Source: Rhizophagus irregularis
Lineage: Eukaryota; Glomeromycota; Glomeromycetes; Glomerales; Glomeraceae
DNA length: 64,000 bases
NCBI RefSeq assembly: GCF_026210795.1
Contig: NC_089455.1
Coordinates: forward strand, 1,178,001 to 1,242,000
Direction of reading: 5' to 3'
Shown here: piece by piece, positions 12,101 to 23,084 of the stretch
How the letters are laid out: the number at the start of each line of letters is the position of its first letter
Numbering within the stretch: the first letter of the stretch is position 1
The notes under the pieces: model-generated
The model's input: the letters and a program-made list of their open reading frames with translations, nothing else
Databases searched by the model: none
Told to the model about the DNA's origin: nothing
Made by a program: the position numbers and the translations under genes

Positions 12101-12205
12101 GAATTATATAACTTTGTAGCTATAGAGTCTATACATGGTGTCGTTCACATAGTACCCCGATTTGATAAACAAAATGAATATTTCGTAAATAAATATATTT
12201 TTTAG
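9177..12205 (+). pseudogene. Plavaka-type (CMC-like) transposase, copy 1
   Basis: Seven exons by splice sites and frame: 9177-9371, 9495-9980, 10053-10661, 10734-11142, 11212-11448, 11518-11918, 11981-12205, about 850 codons. The N-terminal C2H2 finger (CPLCMRIF...HAQKC) is followed by an acidic linker. The body shows YSDATTTDTLGKSQL, LGNIPIW, LGYLPIL, the cysteine motif CHSC, ATVPDRMHHLDLGLF, LPKLHSWVYH and TETYESLHKYFVK. The C-terminus is IHGVVHIVPRF...VNKYIF. These match the Plavaka family, which I recognise from its order of motifs. Frame breaks: an extra G near 10255, a change near 10577, a short T run at 10645-10651 shared with copy 2, and a scrambled patch at 11755-11900. Probably inactive unless the breaks are consensus errors. 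Confidence 0.85.
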
Positions 12206-12312
12206 TCACTTGATATAGGAGTTTTGATTTATTTTAATAAAATTATATCCTTAAAGAATTTATGGTCACGTTTCCCATATCATAAATAAAATGCAGATTT
12301 ATTTATTTAATT

Positions 12313-12529
12313 ATTAACAACACGGGTGTGACATAAATAAATCGTGACTGAAATTTGTGTTCAATTTGTGTTCAATTTGTGTTGATAATTCTGGTAAAAA
12401 ATTATTAATTTTGGCCAAATTTCGTTAAATTTGTTAAATTTGTGTTGAGTTTGTGTTGAATTTGTGTTGCGTAATTTTTTATTTATCACAAGGGGATGAT
12501 ATTTAGTAATTGCATATACGACGTACAAG
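12313..12529. repeat. Internal inverted repeat, right arm (copy 1)
   Basis: Inverted partner of 6363-6559, starting about 110 bp after the transposase stop. From 12530 to 13040 the sequence is AT-rich with no gene until the Myb-like start. Confidence 0.8.
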
Positions 12530-13044
12530 ATTTTTTTTTATGATTTTTTTAAGAAATGTACGCAAAATATTTAATCAGAATATAATTGTTTTATTTTTAA
12601 ATATGATATATTGATGATTTTTTTTTAAAAAAAAAATTGATTTTTTTAAAATTCAATAGAATGTGCTAATAATAAATTGGTTTATTTTTAAATATAATAT
12701 ATTGATATTTATATTTAAATAACCAAAACATGTACGTGATTTTTAATTATTTTTAATTGAAATCAAACTAAGATTTTTTTTTAAAAAAAATTAAAATAAA
12801 TTAAGTGATTTATATTTATATTTAGAATCATGATATTTATATTTAGATAATCCATATCCGCATGAGATTTAATTAATATGTTTAATGATGAAAAGTCTAA
12901 TAAATTAAATTTTAATTGAAACGAGAAATAAAATCAAACCAAAGAGGTATTGTTCAAATTTTATTTAAAGTGACATTTTACGACTTTCTTTCAAATTTTT
13001 ACTCATCCCAAAATCAAATTATAAAAATAAAATCAAATCTAATA

Positions 13045-13692
13045 ATGCCTCGCCAAACACGTCGTCGTTCCTATAACGTCCATTGGAACTGGGCTATGAT
13101 GGACGAACTTGTCGACATATGCCGCGACAGAAACCGCGCCTACCATAATATTAATGGTAGAAGCCGCCATGATTTTGGGGACTCTGTTGCCAATAGGTTC
13201 ATATGACTAATATCTATAATTTTCTTTAAGAAAGAATTTAAATTCAAATTAACCAATCCATTTAATTGAATCAGAATAAATAGAATATTTCGAACGAGGG
13301 TTTCCGGGCAACAGATGCAGCCAAAAGTGGAGGAACCGTACGTCAGGGGATAACCATGTAAGTAAATAAATAAAATTACATTTATTTAAATTAAATGTAT
13401 TTACCGAATATTCAAACTGATTTTCGATATTTAGAACTATGTCCCTTTATCGTAATGGATTCCTCGATCGGCCTGGGCGGCGGCTGTGACGCGCGTACCG
13501 GCCAAAGATATTATCGCGAATTTAGAACGAGATTTTGGGAGAGGCCGGGTAATTATACTATAATAAAATTTTATAATTAATATTACATTCTATTTTACGT
13601 TCACATTTTAAATTTGATAAATTTGATCAATTTTAGATACGCGTGACGATCGTAGGAGAAGGAGAAACTTACCTACGTATCGTAGAAGATAA
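13045..13692 (+). pseudogene. Myb/SANT-like small DNA-binding gene, copy 1
   Basis: The start MPRQTRRRSY opens a basic N-terminus. Next come WNW (residues 14-16) and HDFGDSVANRF, where copy 2 has HDFWDSVANRF, so a core tryptophan is lost here. Later exons contain a damaged version of the QCSQKWRNLVRDY helix (indels near 13315-13350), then GLGGGCDARTG and RYYREFRTRFWERP (about 13465-13548). After an intron comes a basic RRRRR tail ending at TAA 13690-13692. The tryptophan spacing is that of Myb/SANT-type domains. Likely role: binding the transposon ends or its own promoter (inference). Confidence 0.65.
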
Positions 13693-13724
13693 TTATTTTT
13701 ATTTTTTTATTTATTAAGTGAGTA

Positions 13725-13860
13725 GCTAAAATTTTGCCCAGTCCGTACCAAATATCGGCTGGAGACTCACGTTTTTTTGGGCTGTGACTGATACTGACGT
13801 CCACGCCATACAGCCTACGGTACTATTTTATAAAATAGTAGCGAACAAGTATCAAATGTG
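13725..13860 (+). ncRNA. Candidate structured RNA downstream of Myb-like gene, copy 1
   Basis: Two strong hairpins follow the Myb-like stop. The first is GTGAGT...ACTCAC enclosing CCAGTCCG...CGGCTGG. The second is GGCTGT...ACAGCC with ACTGACGTCC in its loop. A perfect palindrome, TACTATTTTATAAAATAGTA, follows. The second hairpin recurs at 44.65 kb with compensatory changes. Whether it acts as RNA (3' UTR) or as DNA is unknown. Copy 1 differs from copy 2 by small indels in this patch. Confidence 0.4.
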
Positions 13861-14089
13861 TATTTTTTTTATTAAGTTATAATAAAAATTAGAATTTACT
13901 TTAATTTTTAACATAAAAATTGTAAATAATAAAAAATTCGTAAATAAAAATAAATTTGCTTTCCCAAACTTAAAAAAAAAGGTGTTTATATAAAAGAAAA
14001 GGTGTTTATATTATTTTTGATTATTCAATAGTATCACATGCCCCTCTTGTATACGTTCTACTGCATACGCAGTTTACAATCTCGTAAAT

Positions 14090-14686
14090 TTTCGAAATGG
14101 AATATTACGCAGGTTTACAGTCTCGTAAATTTTCGAAATATTTCAACCGTAATATTACGCAGGTTTACAGTTTCGTAAATTTTCGAAATATTTCAACCGT
14201 AATATTACGCAGGTTTACAGTTTCGTAAATTTTCGAAATATTTCAACTGTAATATTACGCAGGTTTACAGTTTCGTAAATTTTTGAAATATTTTAACCGT
14301 AATATTACGCAGATTTACAGTCTCGTAAATTTTCGAAATATTTCAACCGTAATATTACGCAGGTTTACAGTTTCGTAAATTTTCGAAATATTTCAACCGT
14401 AATATTACGCAGGTTTACAGTTTCGTAAATTTTTGAAATATTTCAACCGTAATATTACGCAGGTTTACAGTTTCGTAAATTTGCAGAATATTTTGACCGT
14501 AATATTGCGTAAATCTTACGATATTGTAAACTTACGTAATATTTTAACCATAATATCACATAAATCTTACGAAATTGTAAACTTACGTAATATTTTGAAA
14601 TTTTTCGAAATATTATGCCATAAACTTTCATAAACTTACAAAATCGTAAACTTACGCAATTTTTCGCGCTATAAAATTTCCTGATG
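14090..14686. repeat. Inner subterminal 50-bp tandem array, copy 1
   Basis: About eight tandem 50-bp units, each with CGTAATATTACG (a 12-bp palindrome), CAGGTTTACAGT and CGTAAATTTTCGAAATATTT, then diverged units up to the CCTGATG end. Copy 2 carries about ten units. Subterminal arrays of this kind are typical transposase-binding regions in CACTA-like elements. Confidence 0.85.
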
Positions 14687-14694
14687 TTCATCCA

Positions 14695-15080
14695 AGTCGC
14701 TAAAAAAAAGAAAAGGGAACGTTAATTATGTTCCCTTGAAGTAAAAACTAAAAAAGAACAAAATATACCTTTGTTTCATTCAAGATCTTGGTTGTTCAGC
14801 TTGTCCGTTCGTTCAGGTTGCTAAAAAAAGAAAAAGGAATGTTAATTACGTTCCCTTAAAGTAAAACCAAAAAAAGAATGAATTTACCATAGTTCGTTCA
14901 AGATCTTGGTCGTTCGGCTTGTCCGTTCATCCAAATCGCTAAAAAAAGAAAAGGGAACGTTAATTACGTTCCCTGAAAGTAAAAATAAAGAAAAAGAATG
15001 AACTTTATCTTGGTTCATTCGTTTAAGAGCCTGGTCGTTCAAACTTACCAATTCAAAAAGCCGATATCTACAAAAAAAAA
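14695..15080 (-). repeat. Three to four hairpin-bearing intron/exon-like units
   Basis: Roughly 120-bp units read on the minus strand as exon-like text (GGACAAGCCGAACGACCAAG type), a GTAAA or GTATA donor-like site, a hairpin, a pyrimidine tract and TAG. The hairpins pair GGGAACGT with ACGTTCCC around TAAT. Related units occur at 34.9-38.2 kb, 42.75 kb and 58.8-59.4 kb. The transposon copy 1 abuts the first unit. No continuous reading frame is visible. Confidence 0.6.
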
Positions 15081-15961
15081 GAAGTAAAAAAGAAAAAAGA
15101 ATCTAAAAGTTAAAAAAGATTATCATTTGGCACACAAACCATAATTGACTAGTCTGATCAGCCAATTTTCATTACCGTTGGTCAAAAGTGTGATGATTCA
15201 TAACCAATATTAATAATATTCTTCAACCGGTATTATAAAAAATTGATAAATTTTAAAATACATACGAATTTACAAATTTACTCCAACCAGCAATCATGCC
15301 GGTTGAATAGCGTTTTACCTGTGGCTGTATTATGACATTGGCCAATCAATTATGGCTAACATCTTTAATTTATTCTGGTTTAACTTACTGCAATGTAAAA
15401 AAAGTCTTTCTCTCTATTTATTTTATTATTTTTGATATCACCAAACTTTCTTTTAACTTTCTTTTAGTTTTCTTGAATTTTGAACCTTTCAATTTCACTC
15501 ACTTTAAAATTTATAAAATTAAGTATTAATTTAATTTACTGATATTTGATTATTGTGAAAATTTTATTTTACTGATAGTAAGCTTTCATTACTATTATTT
15601 TTTTTAGCTCCAACCTTTTCCATCTCTAACTTTAACAAACAAAAGCTAAGTAATTTATATATTTTTAATTAATTTCATTTATTTACAAAATTCAGAAACT
15701 AATAATAATTTAAATAATTTTTTTTTTCAGAGTAATTTTAATAATTAACTTTTTTGTTAGTTACAACTTTTCCATATTTGATTATATTTACATATGGCAA
15801 ATTTTATTTGAAAGAAAAATATATAGACTTCTTCAGTAGTTTTATCGAATTATTTAGAAAATTTGTTTTTGTTTATTTTATCATTCTGTATCCGATAGTA
15901 TGTACATACAGCTTTTTTAATAAAGAAAGAATCATACATGCACGTTATTTATAACATGTAG
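15081..15961. other. AT-rich non-coding sequence
   Basis: No gene is recognised. Short frames at 15332-15529 and 15754-15954 have the low-complexity F/I/Y composition expected of AT-rich noise. The end (AACATGTAG) is a usable 3' splice site for the exon that starts at 15962. Confidence 0.4.
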
Positions 15962-16131
15962 TAAAGGAAGAAAAGCGGTGCGGTATTAGCGGTAAAGATA
16001 AAAAAGCTAAGTCACATAGTAAACGCACTGAAGTGGGTGTTAAAGATGTTGGCTGTAATATATTAGAAAGTAATTGGAATAAATGGAATGATTTGGCATT
16101 CCATCGAGGTGGTCATTGGGCAAATTTTTAG
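15962..16131 (+). pseudogene. 3'-terminal exon with poly(A) tail, unknown protein
   Basis: An open frame follows an AG acceptor and ends NILESNWNKWNDLAF, then HRGGHWANF and a TAG. It is lysine-rich at its start. Downstream lie a hairpin (CATCAT...ATGATG, about 16165-16195), an AATAAA signal near 16341 and about 18 A residues at 16350-16368. This looks like the 3' end of a real or retrocopied transcript. I do not recognise the family, and the upstream exons are not identifiable. Confidence 0.45.
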
Positions 16132-16368
16132 GTAGATCATAACAGTCACCTTTGAATTTGAGGTCGCATCATGGTTTTTAACAATGATGTGATCGTTTAG
16201 GTGACCGGTCGACTTGTTCTTTATGAAAAGTAGTCTTGTTTCATAATGCTTAATTCTTATATGTATTTGTTTATCTTATATTTTGTAAGTTTATATATGT
16301 AAGTAAGCATGATTATAATAGGATATGATTGCATCTATAATAAAGTATTAAAAAAAAAAAAAAAAAAA

Positions 16369-16850
16369 TATTTATCAAAGTACATATTTATTAAATATTT
16401 ATAAATAGCACTTATTGAATATAAGATGTATTGAAAAAGTGCTTATAAATGTTAAATTAAAGTATTAAAAAAGTACTTAAAAAATTAAATACTTAATAAA
16501 CAATAAAATATTGCAATATTTAAGTATTTATTTTTTTAGATTATTCTTAATATACATTAGTATGCAAAATACGCATTACGTAAATTGACTATAAATAAAT
16601 TTTTATTAATATATGTAGTATGCAAAACATGCATTACGTAAATTGACTATGATAAATTTTTTAATGTAGCTGTATGCGAAATACGCATATGATTTATAAT
16701 TTGTATTTATGTGTAATGTGAAATTTATTTATGTTTTTTGCTATACTTACTCTCTTCTTTTTTTCTAAAAATTTCAGTTTCACAAAGTTTCTTGTTTGTT
16801 ATATAAAATACTAAAAAAGTTTTTATAAAGTTTAAACTTATATAACCCAT
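16369..16850. other. AT-rich non-coding sequence
   Basis: No gene is seen. It contains short repeats such as ATACGCATTACGTAAATTGA (about 16569 and, slightly changed, 16629). Confidence 0.4.
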
Positions 16851-17560
16851 ATATTGAAGATGTTGCAACTTGCAAGACATATCAAACTTATTAATATTTA
16901 ATATTAATAGTAAACAAGAAATTTATGATAATAAAATATGAACTATGATACTTCTTTCCTTCAAGTATGTTATCTCTCTTTAATATTTCTTTTTTTAGTA
17001 CTTTTGTTTAACTTCTTTGCTTTTGCTGACTAATTATTAATTAATTCATTTTTTTTTATTTGTTAGTTTTTCTTTTAACATTTGTATGACTTTAATAATG
17101 AATTTAAAAATGATCAAAATAATCATCAACTTATTAGCAGTTAAATACAAAATGCAGCTTATTCAAAAGAATTAGAACAAAAAATTTACGATGATGAAAA
17201 TATAAATTGTGATACATTTTTTTCTCAAGTACATTGCTCTTTTTTTTTGTACCTTCATTTAACTTCTTTGTTTTTATTGACTAATTCATTTTTTTTTTAG
17301 TTATTTGTTTAACAAATATACAACTTAAATAATAAATTTAGAAATAATCATCAACTTAGTGGCATATCAAAACAACTGAAAGATTTTATAATTGATGATA
17401 AGGAACAAGAAAACCATGATGTAACTGTTAATACTTAATACTTCTTCACTAGTAAGTACTATTTCTTGTTCTTGCTTTAACTATTTTTTTACTTTTATTC
17501 TAAGCTAATACTGCATTTCTTTTTGTTTATTATTTTTCTGTTTGACCTTCGTACTTAAAT
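16851..17560 (+). repeat. Tandem exon-plus-intron modules upstream of the MULE
   Basis: Three related ~250-bp modules. Each has a short exon-like part (EQKIYDDENINCDTFF type), a donor-like GTATG/GTACA/GTAAG, then an intron-like part with TTTAACTTCTTTG and GACTAATTCATT and a TTTTAG end. Coding parts contain stops. They look like duplicated 5' exons of the decayed MULE that follows. Confidence 0.45.
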
Positions 17561-18512
17561 TCTAGTGATGAGTTTAATGACAAAAATCATTAGCATCATA
17601 TTAACACTCAATATTCTTTTGATAATAATATTGAATTACTTGATATTGTCTCAGAAGAAACAGAAGGTTTAGAGTTAAAGACTGGGTTTAACTTTTTAAG
17701 TTGACAAGAATTTAATATCTGGATTAATGATTTTGCTAAAATAAAGGGATTTAATTATAAGGTTAAATCTAGTTAAATGGATGGAAAAGTAATCTGATGT
17801 GTTATTTACGAATGTATAAGATCAGGTAATCATAATTCACAAGTGTCTTCTGATCCAACTAAGAGATAAAATGCAACTTTACAACATATATAGTGTCTGT
17901 AAAAAATTAATGTTATTTGTTTTAAGAAAAGTAATATCGTTAAAATTAATTTATTTATTGATGATAATAACCATATTCTTACTTTATAAATACAAAAAAT
18001 AACTTTATGATTCTGGAAATTAACTCCAGAAATGTTATCTGACATAAAAAAAATATCATACAAGGACGAATGGATTTTGAATCAATTTACCTATTATTTA
18101 TACTTGACTATCCTGATCATACTATTTTTAAAAAGGATTTGTATAATGCAGTGTACCAATTTCAGCTTAACAATAATTTGGGTGATTTAGATATATCTTA
18201 AATATTACAAATGCTGTTAAATTAGAAAAAATCAGATCCATTATAGATTGTTAAACTGCACTTAGAACCTTTATTAAGAAAGTTGAATCATTTATTGTGA
18301 ATATCACCACATTAATGATCTTTATATGACAATTTTCATTATGTTGTAATTTTAGATACAACATCAAACACAAATCAGTTCTAGATGATGTTTTGTGTTA
18401 TTATTGTTATCAATAATCATTTTAAGACAAAAATTGTAGCATCTGCGATCATAGAAAATGAAACATTAGATACTTTTTGATGGATTTTAATAACTATATT
18501 TGAAGAAATAGA

Positions 18513-18818
18513 TAGGGTTTCGATCCTATTTTTTAAAGTAATTCAAATAGAATTTGGATCTTCTCTTGCGAATTTGGATTGAATCCGGATTCTAAATTTG
18601 ACCTTAACTTTGACCAAAATTATAATTTTGACTGGAATTAATATTTAACATCAAAGATTAATTGTCTGCAAAATTTTTTAGCTTTGGCCAAATTTATAGT
18701 GCTGGCTCAAATTAATAAAAATGGATTCATCTGTTACAAAAAAGTAAGATCTGAATGTCCAAAAAACAAGGGAATTCGGATTTGAATCCAGATTAACCAG
18801 ATTCAGATTGAAACTCTA
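18513..18818. mobile_element. 306-bp hAT-type MITE in the MULE
   Basis: Ends TAGGGTTTCGATC and inverted GATTGAAACTCTA. The flanks are GAAATAGA (18505-18512) and GAAACAGA (18819-18826), an 8-bp target duplication with one later change. Removing it restores the MULE reading EEI-DINPEVIF. Confidence 0.8.
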
Positions 18819-18860
18819 GAAACAGATATTAATCCTGAAGTGATTTTTACAGGTTCAGAT

Positions 18861-19149
18861 TAGTGTTTGGAATCGAATATATTCGAATATACTCGAATAT
18901 TCATTTAAATTTATAAAGTGTATTCGAATAATATTTGAATAAGTTGAATTTCCTTTTATAGTAATGATTTACATAATTTTTAGCCTGAATTATGATTTTA
19001 ACTCAGTTAAATTTAAGGATTTAATGCCCAATTAGAATTTTAACTATACTATATCTGGCTAAATGAATACTCGAATAATCACTATGCTTATTCGAATACT
19101 CGAATATACTCGAGTTATTTGAATAACTGTATCATGATTCCAAACACTA
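18861..19149. mobile_element. 289-bp hAT-type MITE in the MULE
   Basis: Ends TAGTGTTTGGAATC and its exact inverted match GATTCCAAACACTA. It has a perfect 8-bp duplication GTTCAGAT (18853-18860 and 19150-19157) and an interior of TCGAATA repeats. Removing it rejoins the MULE motif FTGSDPSI. Confidence 0.9.
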
Positions 19150-19794
19150 GTTCAGATCCTTCTATAATTGGCATAATCAAAGAAATACATTTCAACACAA
19201 ATCATTTATTGTGTATTTTCCATATCGATTTAAATTTTCATAAAAAACTCAAGAGCAAATTAAAAGTCTACTTTAAAGAATTTCATAACAAATTTTATGT
19301 CTGTTGAAATTCTTTATATAAAGAGCTATTTGAATCTCGATAGATGCAATTGATTAATTAATATCCTAAATTAGCTAAATATATATCTGATATTCTTTAT
19401 GTTAATAAAGAATCTTAGGGTATTCTATGGATACGCAACCAATTTATAACTGGTATACAGAGTACCCAAAGAATTGAATCAATTAACAAGCAAATTCATG
19501 ATAAGGTCAATAGGTCTACTTCATTATGTAATTTGATGATTAACATAAATGATGATTATATTAAATGTAAAGAGCATGTGGAAAATTTTAAAATATTGCA
19601 TAATTCTTTACCAACTGTTAGGTTATTAATGTTATATAATAGGTTTTTTGGGCAGGCAGATAATATTATTAGTCAATATTTAACTTCTATTATGTTAGAA
19701 AAATAGCGAATACAAATAAACCAATCCATATGCTATAATTCAAATCATATTATAGATTGGCAACAATTTAAAGATGTAATATGTAATTATTTTT

Positions 19795-20090
19795 AGAAGG
19801 TTATAAGGTTGCAACTATTACAATATACATACAACACTTTTGTTGTAATTACAACACAATATTATAATTATTATATAGTATTATAATTACTACTAGTATT
19901 GTAATAATTATTTCTTTTATGATGATATTTGTTCTATAAAAACTTATTTTTGTAATTTTTATTTTTCAAAAAGGAAATTTTTGAACAATCATAAGTGTTG
20001 TAATATTACAACACTTTAACTTTAAAAGTAGTAATAGGTTGCAACCTTTACTATTACAACACAAGGTAGTAATTATCAATTACATACTAC
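19795..20090. mobile_element. Probable small insertion in the MULE
   Basis: An AT-rich block rich in TTGTAAT/ATTACAACA interrupts the MULE between its DWQQFKD-like and C-terminal regions. AGGTTGCAAC occurs near both ends (about 19807 and 20038), and GTAATTAT flanks it on both sides (about 19779 and 20070), but the exact ends are unclear. Confidence 0.4.
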
Positions 20091-21167
20091 ATCTTTACAA
20101 CAATTATTAGTGGTAAGTTGAATAAGTATTTATTTACTAGTTCTTTTTGTTTTAATATTAAGATAATATATTGGTTTTTTAGACAGATGTTAATAATGAT
20201 GAGGAGATTTGTATTGGACTTTAGGAACAAGAACAAGATATTTGACAAGTTCTTTTTAAATCATTAGTTAATGATGTAACTCAAGAAATGGTATTAAAAA
20301 TATGGCATGTTCAAGTAACAGGAACATTAAGCATTAGTCATTATGTAATACTATTAAATGATGATATACCGTACACATTTGTATACATGTTTTTTATTAA
20401 TGAATAAAGATTTAATATGCTACCATTTTTCTGTATTGCAGCTTATTTTCAATCAGCTACCTATCACATTACTTTTATATTACCTCACTGGTATCTTGAG
20501 CCTAATATTAAACAAGAAACTCTTTTACAACAAATATCAGCCATTATATTATATTCTATAACTAATTCAGAAAAAAATCATTCTATTACTAATAGTACAT
20601 TTAAGTATTTATTTTCCATTTGATCTGTATCATGCAATTCTAGTTCAATAAAAAAACCAAACAAAATTATATATGCAGAGTTGTTTGAATGATCAAAAAA
20701 AGTAATAGATTCAGAAAGTTAATATGTACCAAGAGTTGTCTGATATGTTTAAAGTATTTCTTTATGATATACAAAACAAATATGATGAAAAGCAGTAGCA
20801 AACAAATTTTATCCTTGATGTTAGTAATCCTAATATTACTAAGCACAAAGAGCGTCCGCTGAAAAGATTACAATCATTTGTTGAGCAAACCTCTAAAGGA
20901 AAACACGTATTGAAGATTGATATAAATAATAATGAAAATGCGGAAGGTGGCAGTAAACGTTGTAAGTACAGAAGATACAAATAATACAAACATTATGCTA
21001 AAACTTGCCAAACCTCAATGCAATAATCTTGAATTAGAATTTCATTAATTGAAATTTTGGTTTGTTGAATCATTAGAATTTGATTAGTAATGTCATAAGT
21101 GTAGAAGATGTAAACAATAGGGACATTATGCTAAAACTTATCAAACCTCAATTATTAGGTTAATATA

Positions 21168-22085
21168 GGATCCCGCCTACTACTAAAATAGGTCACCCTG
21201 TGACCTAAGGTAAGGTTTACATATAAAACTCTTTGAAGATTTTACTATATGATATCCCCAGATCCAGTGATCCAATTGGCAAGCTCTTTTTTCGTTCATA
21301 TAGACCAGATCAAAGGCTTTCCAAAGAGCCTAAATTTATAAAAAATGGATCAGTGGATCCCAAGATATTTGCATTTAAGCATGTTAAAAAGTTCGTATCT
21401 CAACTTTAAACGTAAATATTGTTAGATCTAATGATTCAATTGGTGAGCTCTTTTTTCACCTATAAAATTAAGCCTAAAATTATAGAAAACAGATCAGTGA
21501 ATCTTGATATATTTGCGTTTAAAGATGGTAATACAAACTCTGACATAAAATAATTATTTTTATTGTTTGAAAATATTTATTATGATACCATCTTTTATAT
21601 GATATTTTTATTATACTTTTATAAACATTTATAGCTACTAAGGCTATATAAATTTTTATTTTACTTTATATTTTATTAAAATATACTTACTTTTTAATAA
21701 TATATGTTAAAAATTCCATATATATGAGAAATGGGTTTTTATTAGTGAAATGGATTTTTTCACAGCTTTTTTACATTTAATAATTTAAGTTTCGCAAATG
21801 TAAATTTTTGTTCAACTTATTATTTAGTCGAGTGATTATCAATCAGATGATTTTTTGGTATTACAAAACAATTTTGAGTAACAAAAATTGTGAAAATCAA
21901 TCAATAACTCTTTTTAATACAAAGTAGACAAATCAGCCCATATGAAAAGGAAATTTTATGTTACATTGTTATAATTTTTTTCCTTTTTAGTTAATTAACC
22001 AATAGAATTTAAGCAAATCCTAAGGTAAGGTTTCATATGAAAGTGAAATTTCTACCAGTAATATATTTTAGTAGTAGGCGGAGTT
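21168..22085. mobile_element. ~0.9-kb TIR element
   Basis: The left end contains CGCCTACTACTAAAATA (21174-21190); the right end contains its inverted match TATTTTAGTAGTAGGCG (about 22065-22081). Most of the interior is the 698-bp sequence duplicated at 33815-34512. Transposon copy 2 is inserted 10-15 bp after its right end. No protein is coded. Confidence 0.6.
21247..21944 (+). repeat. 698-bp duplicate, left arm
   Basis: Nearly identical to 33815-34512 in inverted orientation. It runs from GATATCCCCAGATCC to ATCAGCCCATATG. Together with the outer flanks it brackets transposon copy 2. A more diverged relative lies at about 60985-61260. Non-coding; the 60-aa frame in it is a by-product. Confidence 0.85.
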
Positions 22086-22095
22086 CTGTTAATAT

Positions 22096-22870
22096 CATCA
22101 GGAAATTTTATAGCGCGAAAAATTGCGTAAGTTTACGATTTTGTAAGTTTACGAAAGTTTATGGCACAATATTTCGAAAAATTTCAAAATATTACGTAAG
22201 TTTACAATTTCGTAAGATTTATGTGATATTACGGTTAAAATATTACGTAAGTTTTCAATATCGTAAGATTTACGCAATATTACGGTTAAAATATTCTGCA
22301 AATTTACGAAACTAATAAAACTGCGTAATATTACGGTTGAAATATTTCGAAAATTTACGAAACTGTAACCTGCATAATATTACGGTTGAAATATTTCGAA
22401 AATTTACGAAACTGTAAACCTGCATAATATTACGGTTAAAATATTTCGAAAATTTACGAAACTGTAAACCTGCGTAATATTATGGTTGAAATATTTCGAA
22501 AATTTACGAAACTGTAAACCTGCGTAATATTACGGTTAAAATATTTCAAAAATTTACGAAACTGTAAACCTGCGTAATATTACGGTTGAAATATTTCAAA
22601 AATTTACGAAACTGTAAACCTGCGTAATATTACGGTTAAAATATTTCAAAAATTTACGAGACTGTAAACCTGCGTAATATTACGGTTGAAATATTTCAAA
22701 AATTTACGAGACTGTAAACCTGCGTAATATTACGGTTAAAATATTTCGAAAATTTACGAAACTGTAAACCTGCGTAATATTACGGTTGAAATATTTCGAA
22801 AATTTACGAGACTGTAAACCTGCGTAATATTCCATTTCGAAAATTTACGAGATTGTAAACTGCGTATGCA
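22096..22870. repeat. Inner subterminal 50-bp tandem array, copy 2
   Basis: Diverged units next to the CATCAGG end, then about ten regular 50-bp units with CGTAATATTACG-type palindromes and ACTGTAAACCTGC. Same array as 14090-14686, in inverse orientation. Confidence 0.85.
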
Positions 22871-23084
22871 GTAGAACGTATACAAGGGGCATGTGATACT
22901 ATTGAATAATCAAAAATAATATAAACACCTTTTCTTTTATATAAACACCTTTTTTTTTAAGTTTGGGAAAGCAAATTTATTTTTATTTACGAATTTTTTA
23001 TTATTTACAATTTTTATGTTAAAAATTAAAGTAAATTCTAATTTTTATTATAACTTAATAAAAAAAATACACATTTGATACTTG

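Larger units (their letters stand above)
4991..14686 (+). mobile_element. 9.7-kb Plavaka-type DNA transposon, copy 1
   Basis: The left end CATCAGGAAATTATATAG and right end (reverse complement CATCAGGAAATTTTATAG) form imperfect terminal inverted repeats. They run on into GCGAAAARTTGCGYAAG and long subterminal arrays. Gene order left to right: accessory gene (minus, 8077-6644), transposase (plus, 9177-12205), Myb/SANT-like gene (plus, 13045-13692). A nearly identical copy lies inverted at 22096-31927. A 2-bp TT duplication is possible here, but the left and right flanks do not look as if they were ever adjacent, so the insertion history may be complex. Confidence 0.85.
17600..21060 (+). pseudogene. 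Decayed MULE transposase (FAR1-like, DDE, SWIM, knuckle)
   Basis: Conceptual translation in several frames shows the usual domain order. A FAR1-like DNA-binding region (FNIWINDFAKIKGFNYK, ECIRSGNHNSQVSSDPTK; 17690-17960) comes first. The DDE core follows (VILDTTSN, FKTKIVASAIIENE, VIFTGSDPSI, LLCIFHIDLN, QFITGIQST; 18340-19480). Next is a SWIM-like segment (SATYHITFILPHWYLEP; 20400-20520), and last a basic C-terminus with KHKERPLKRLQSF and a zinc-knuckle-like end (20790-21010). There are many stops and frameshifts, and at least two MITEs are inserted. Long inactive. Confidence 0.8.

Noticed and set aside
13725-13860. Hammerhead, HDV-like or twister ribozyme
   Set aside because: I looked for CUGANGA plus GAAA, and for HDV and twister cores; none is complete on either strand. 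Kept only as an unclassified structured element.
14090-14500. Regular 50-bp repeats as a CRISPR array
   Set aside because: The whole unit repeats without unique spacers, it lies at a transposon end, and the genome is eukaryotic with no cas genes.
19119-19307. Intact 62-aa gene
   Set aside because: The first residues come from a hAT MITE and the rest is a MULE fragment; the start is accidental.
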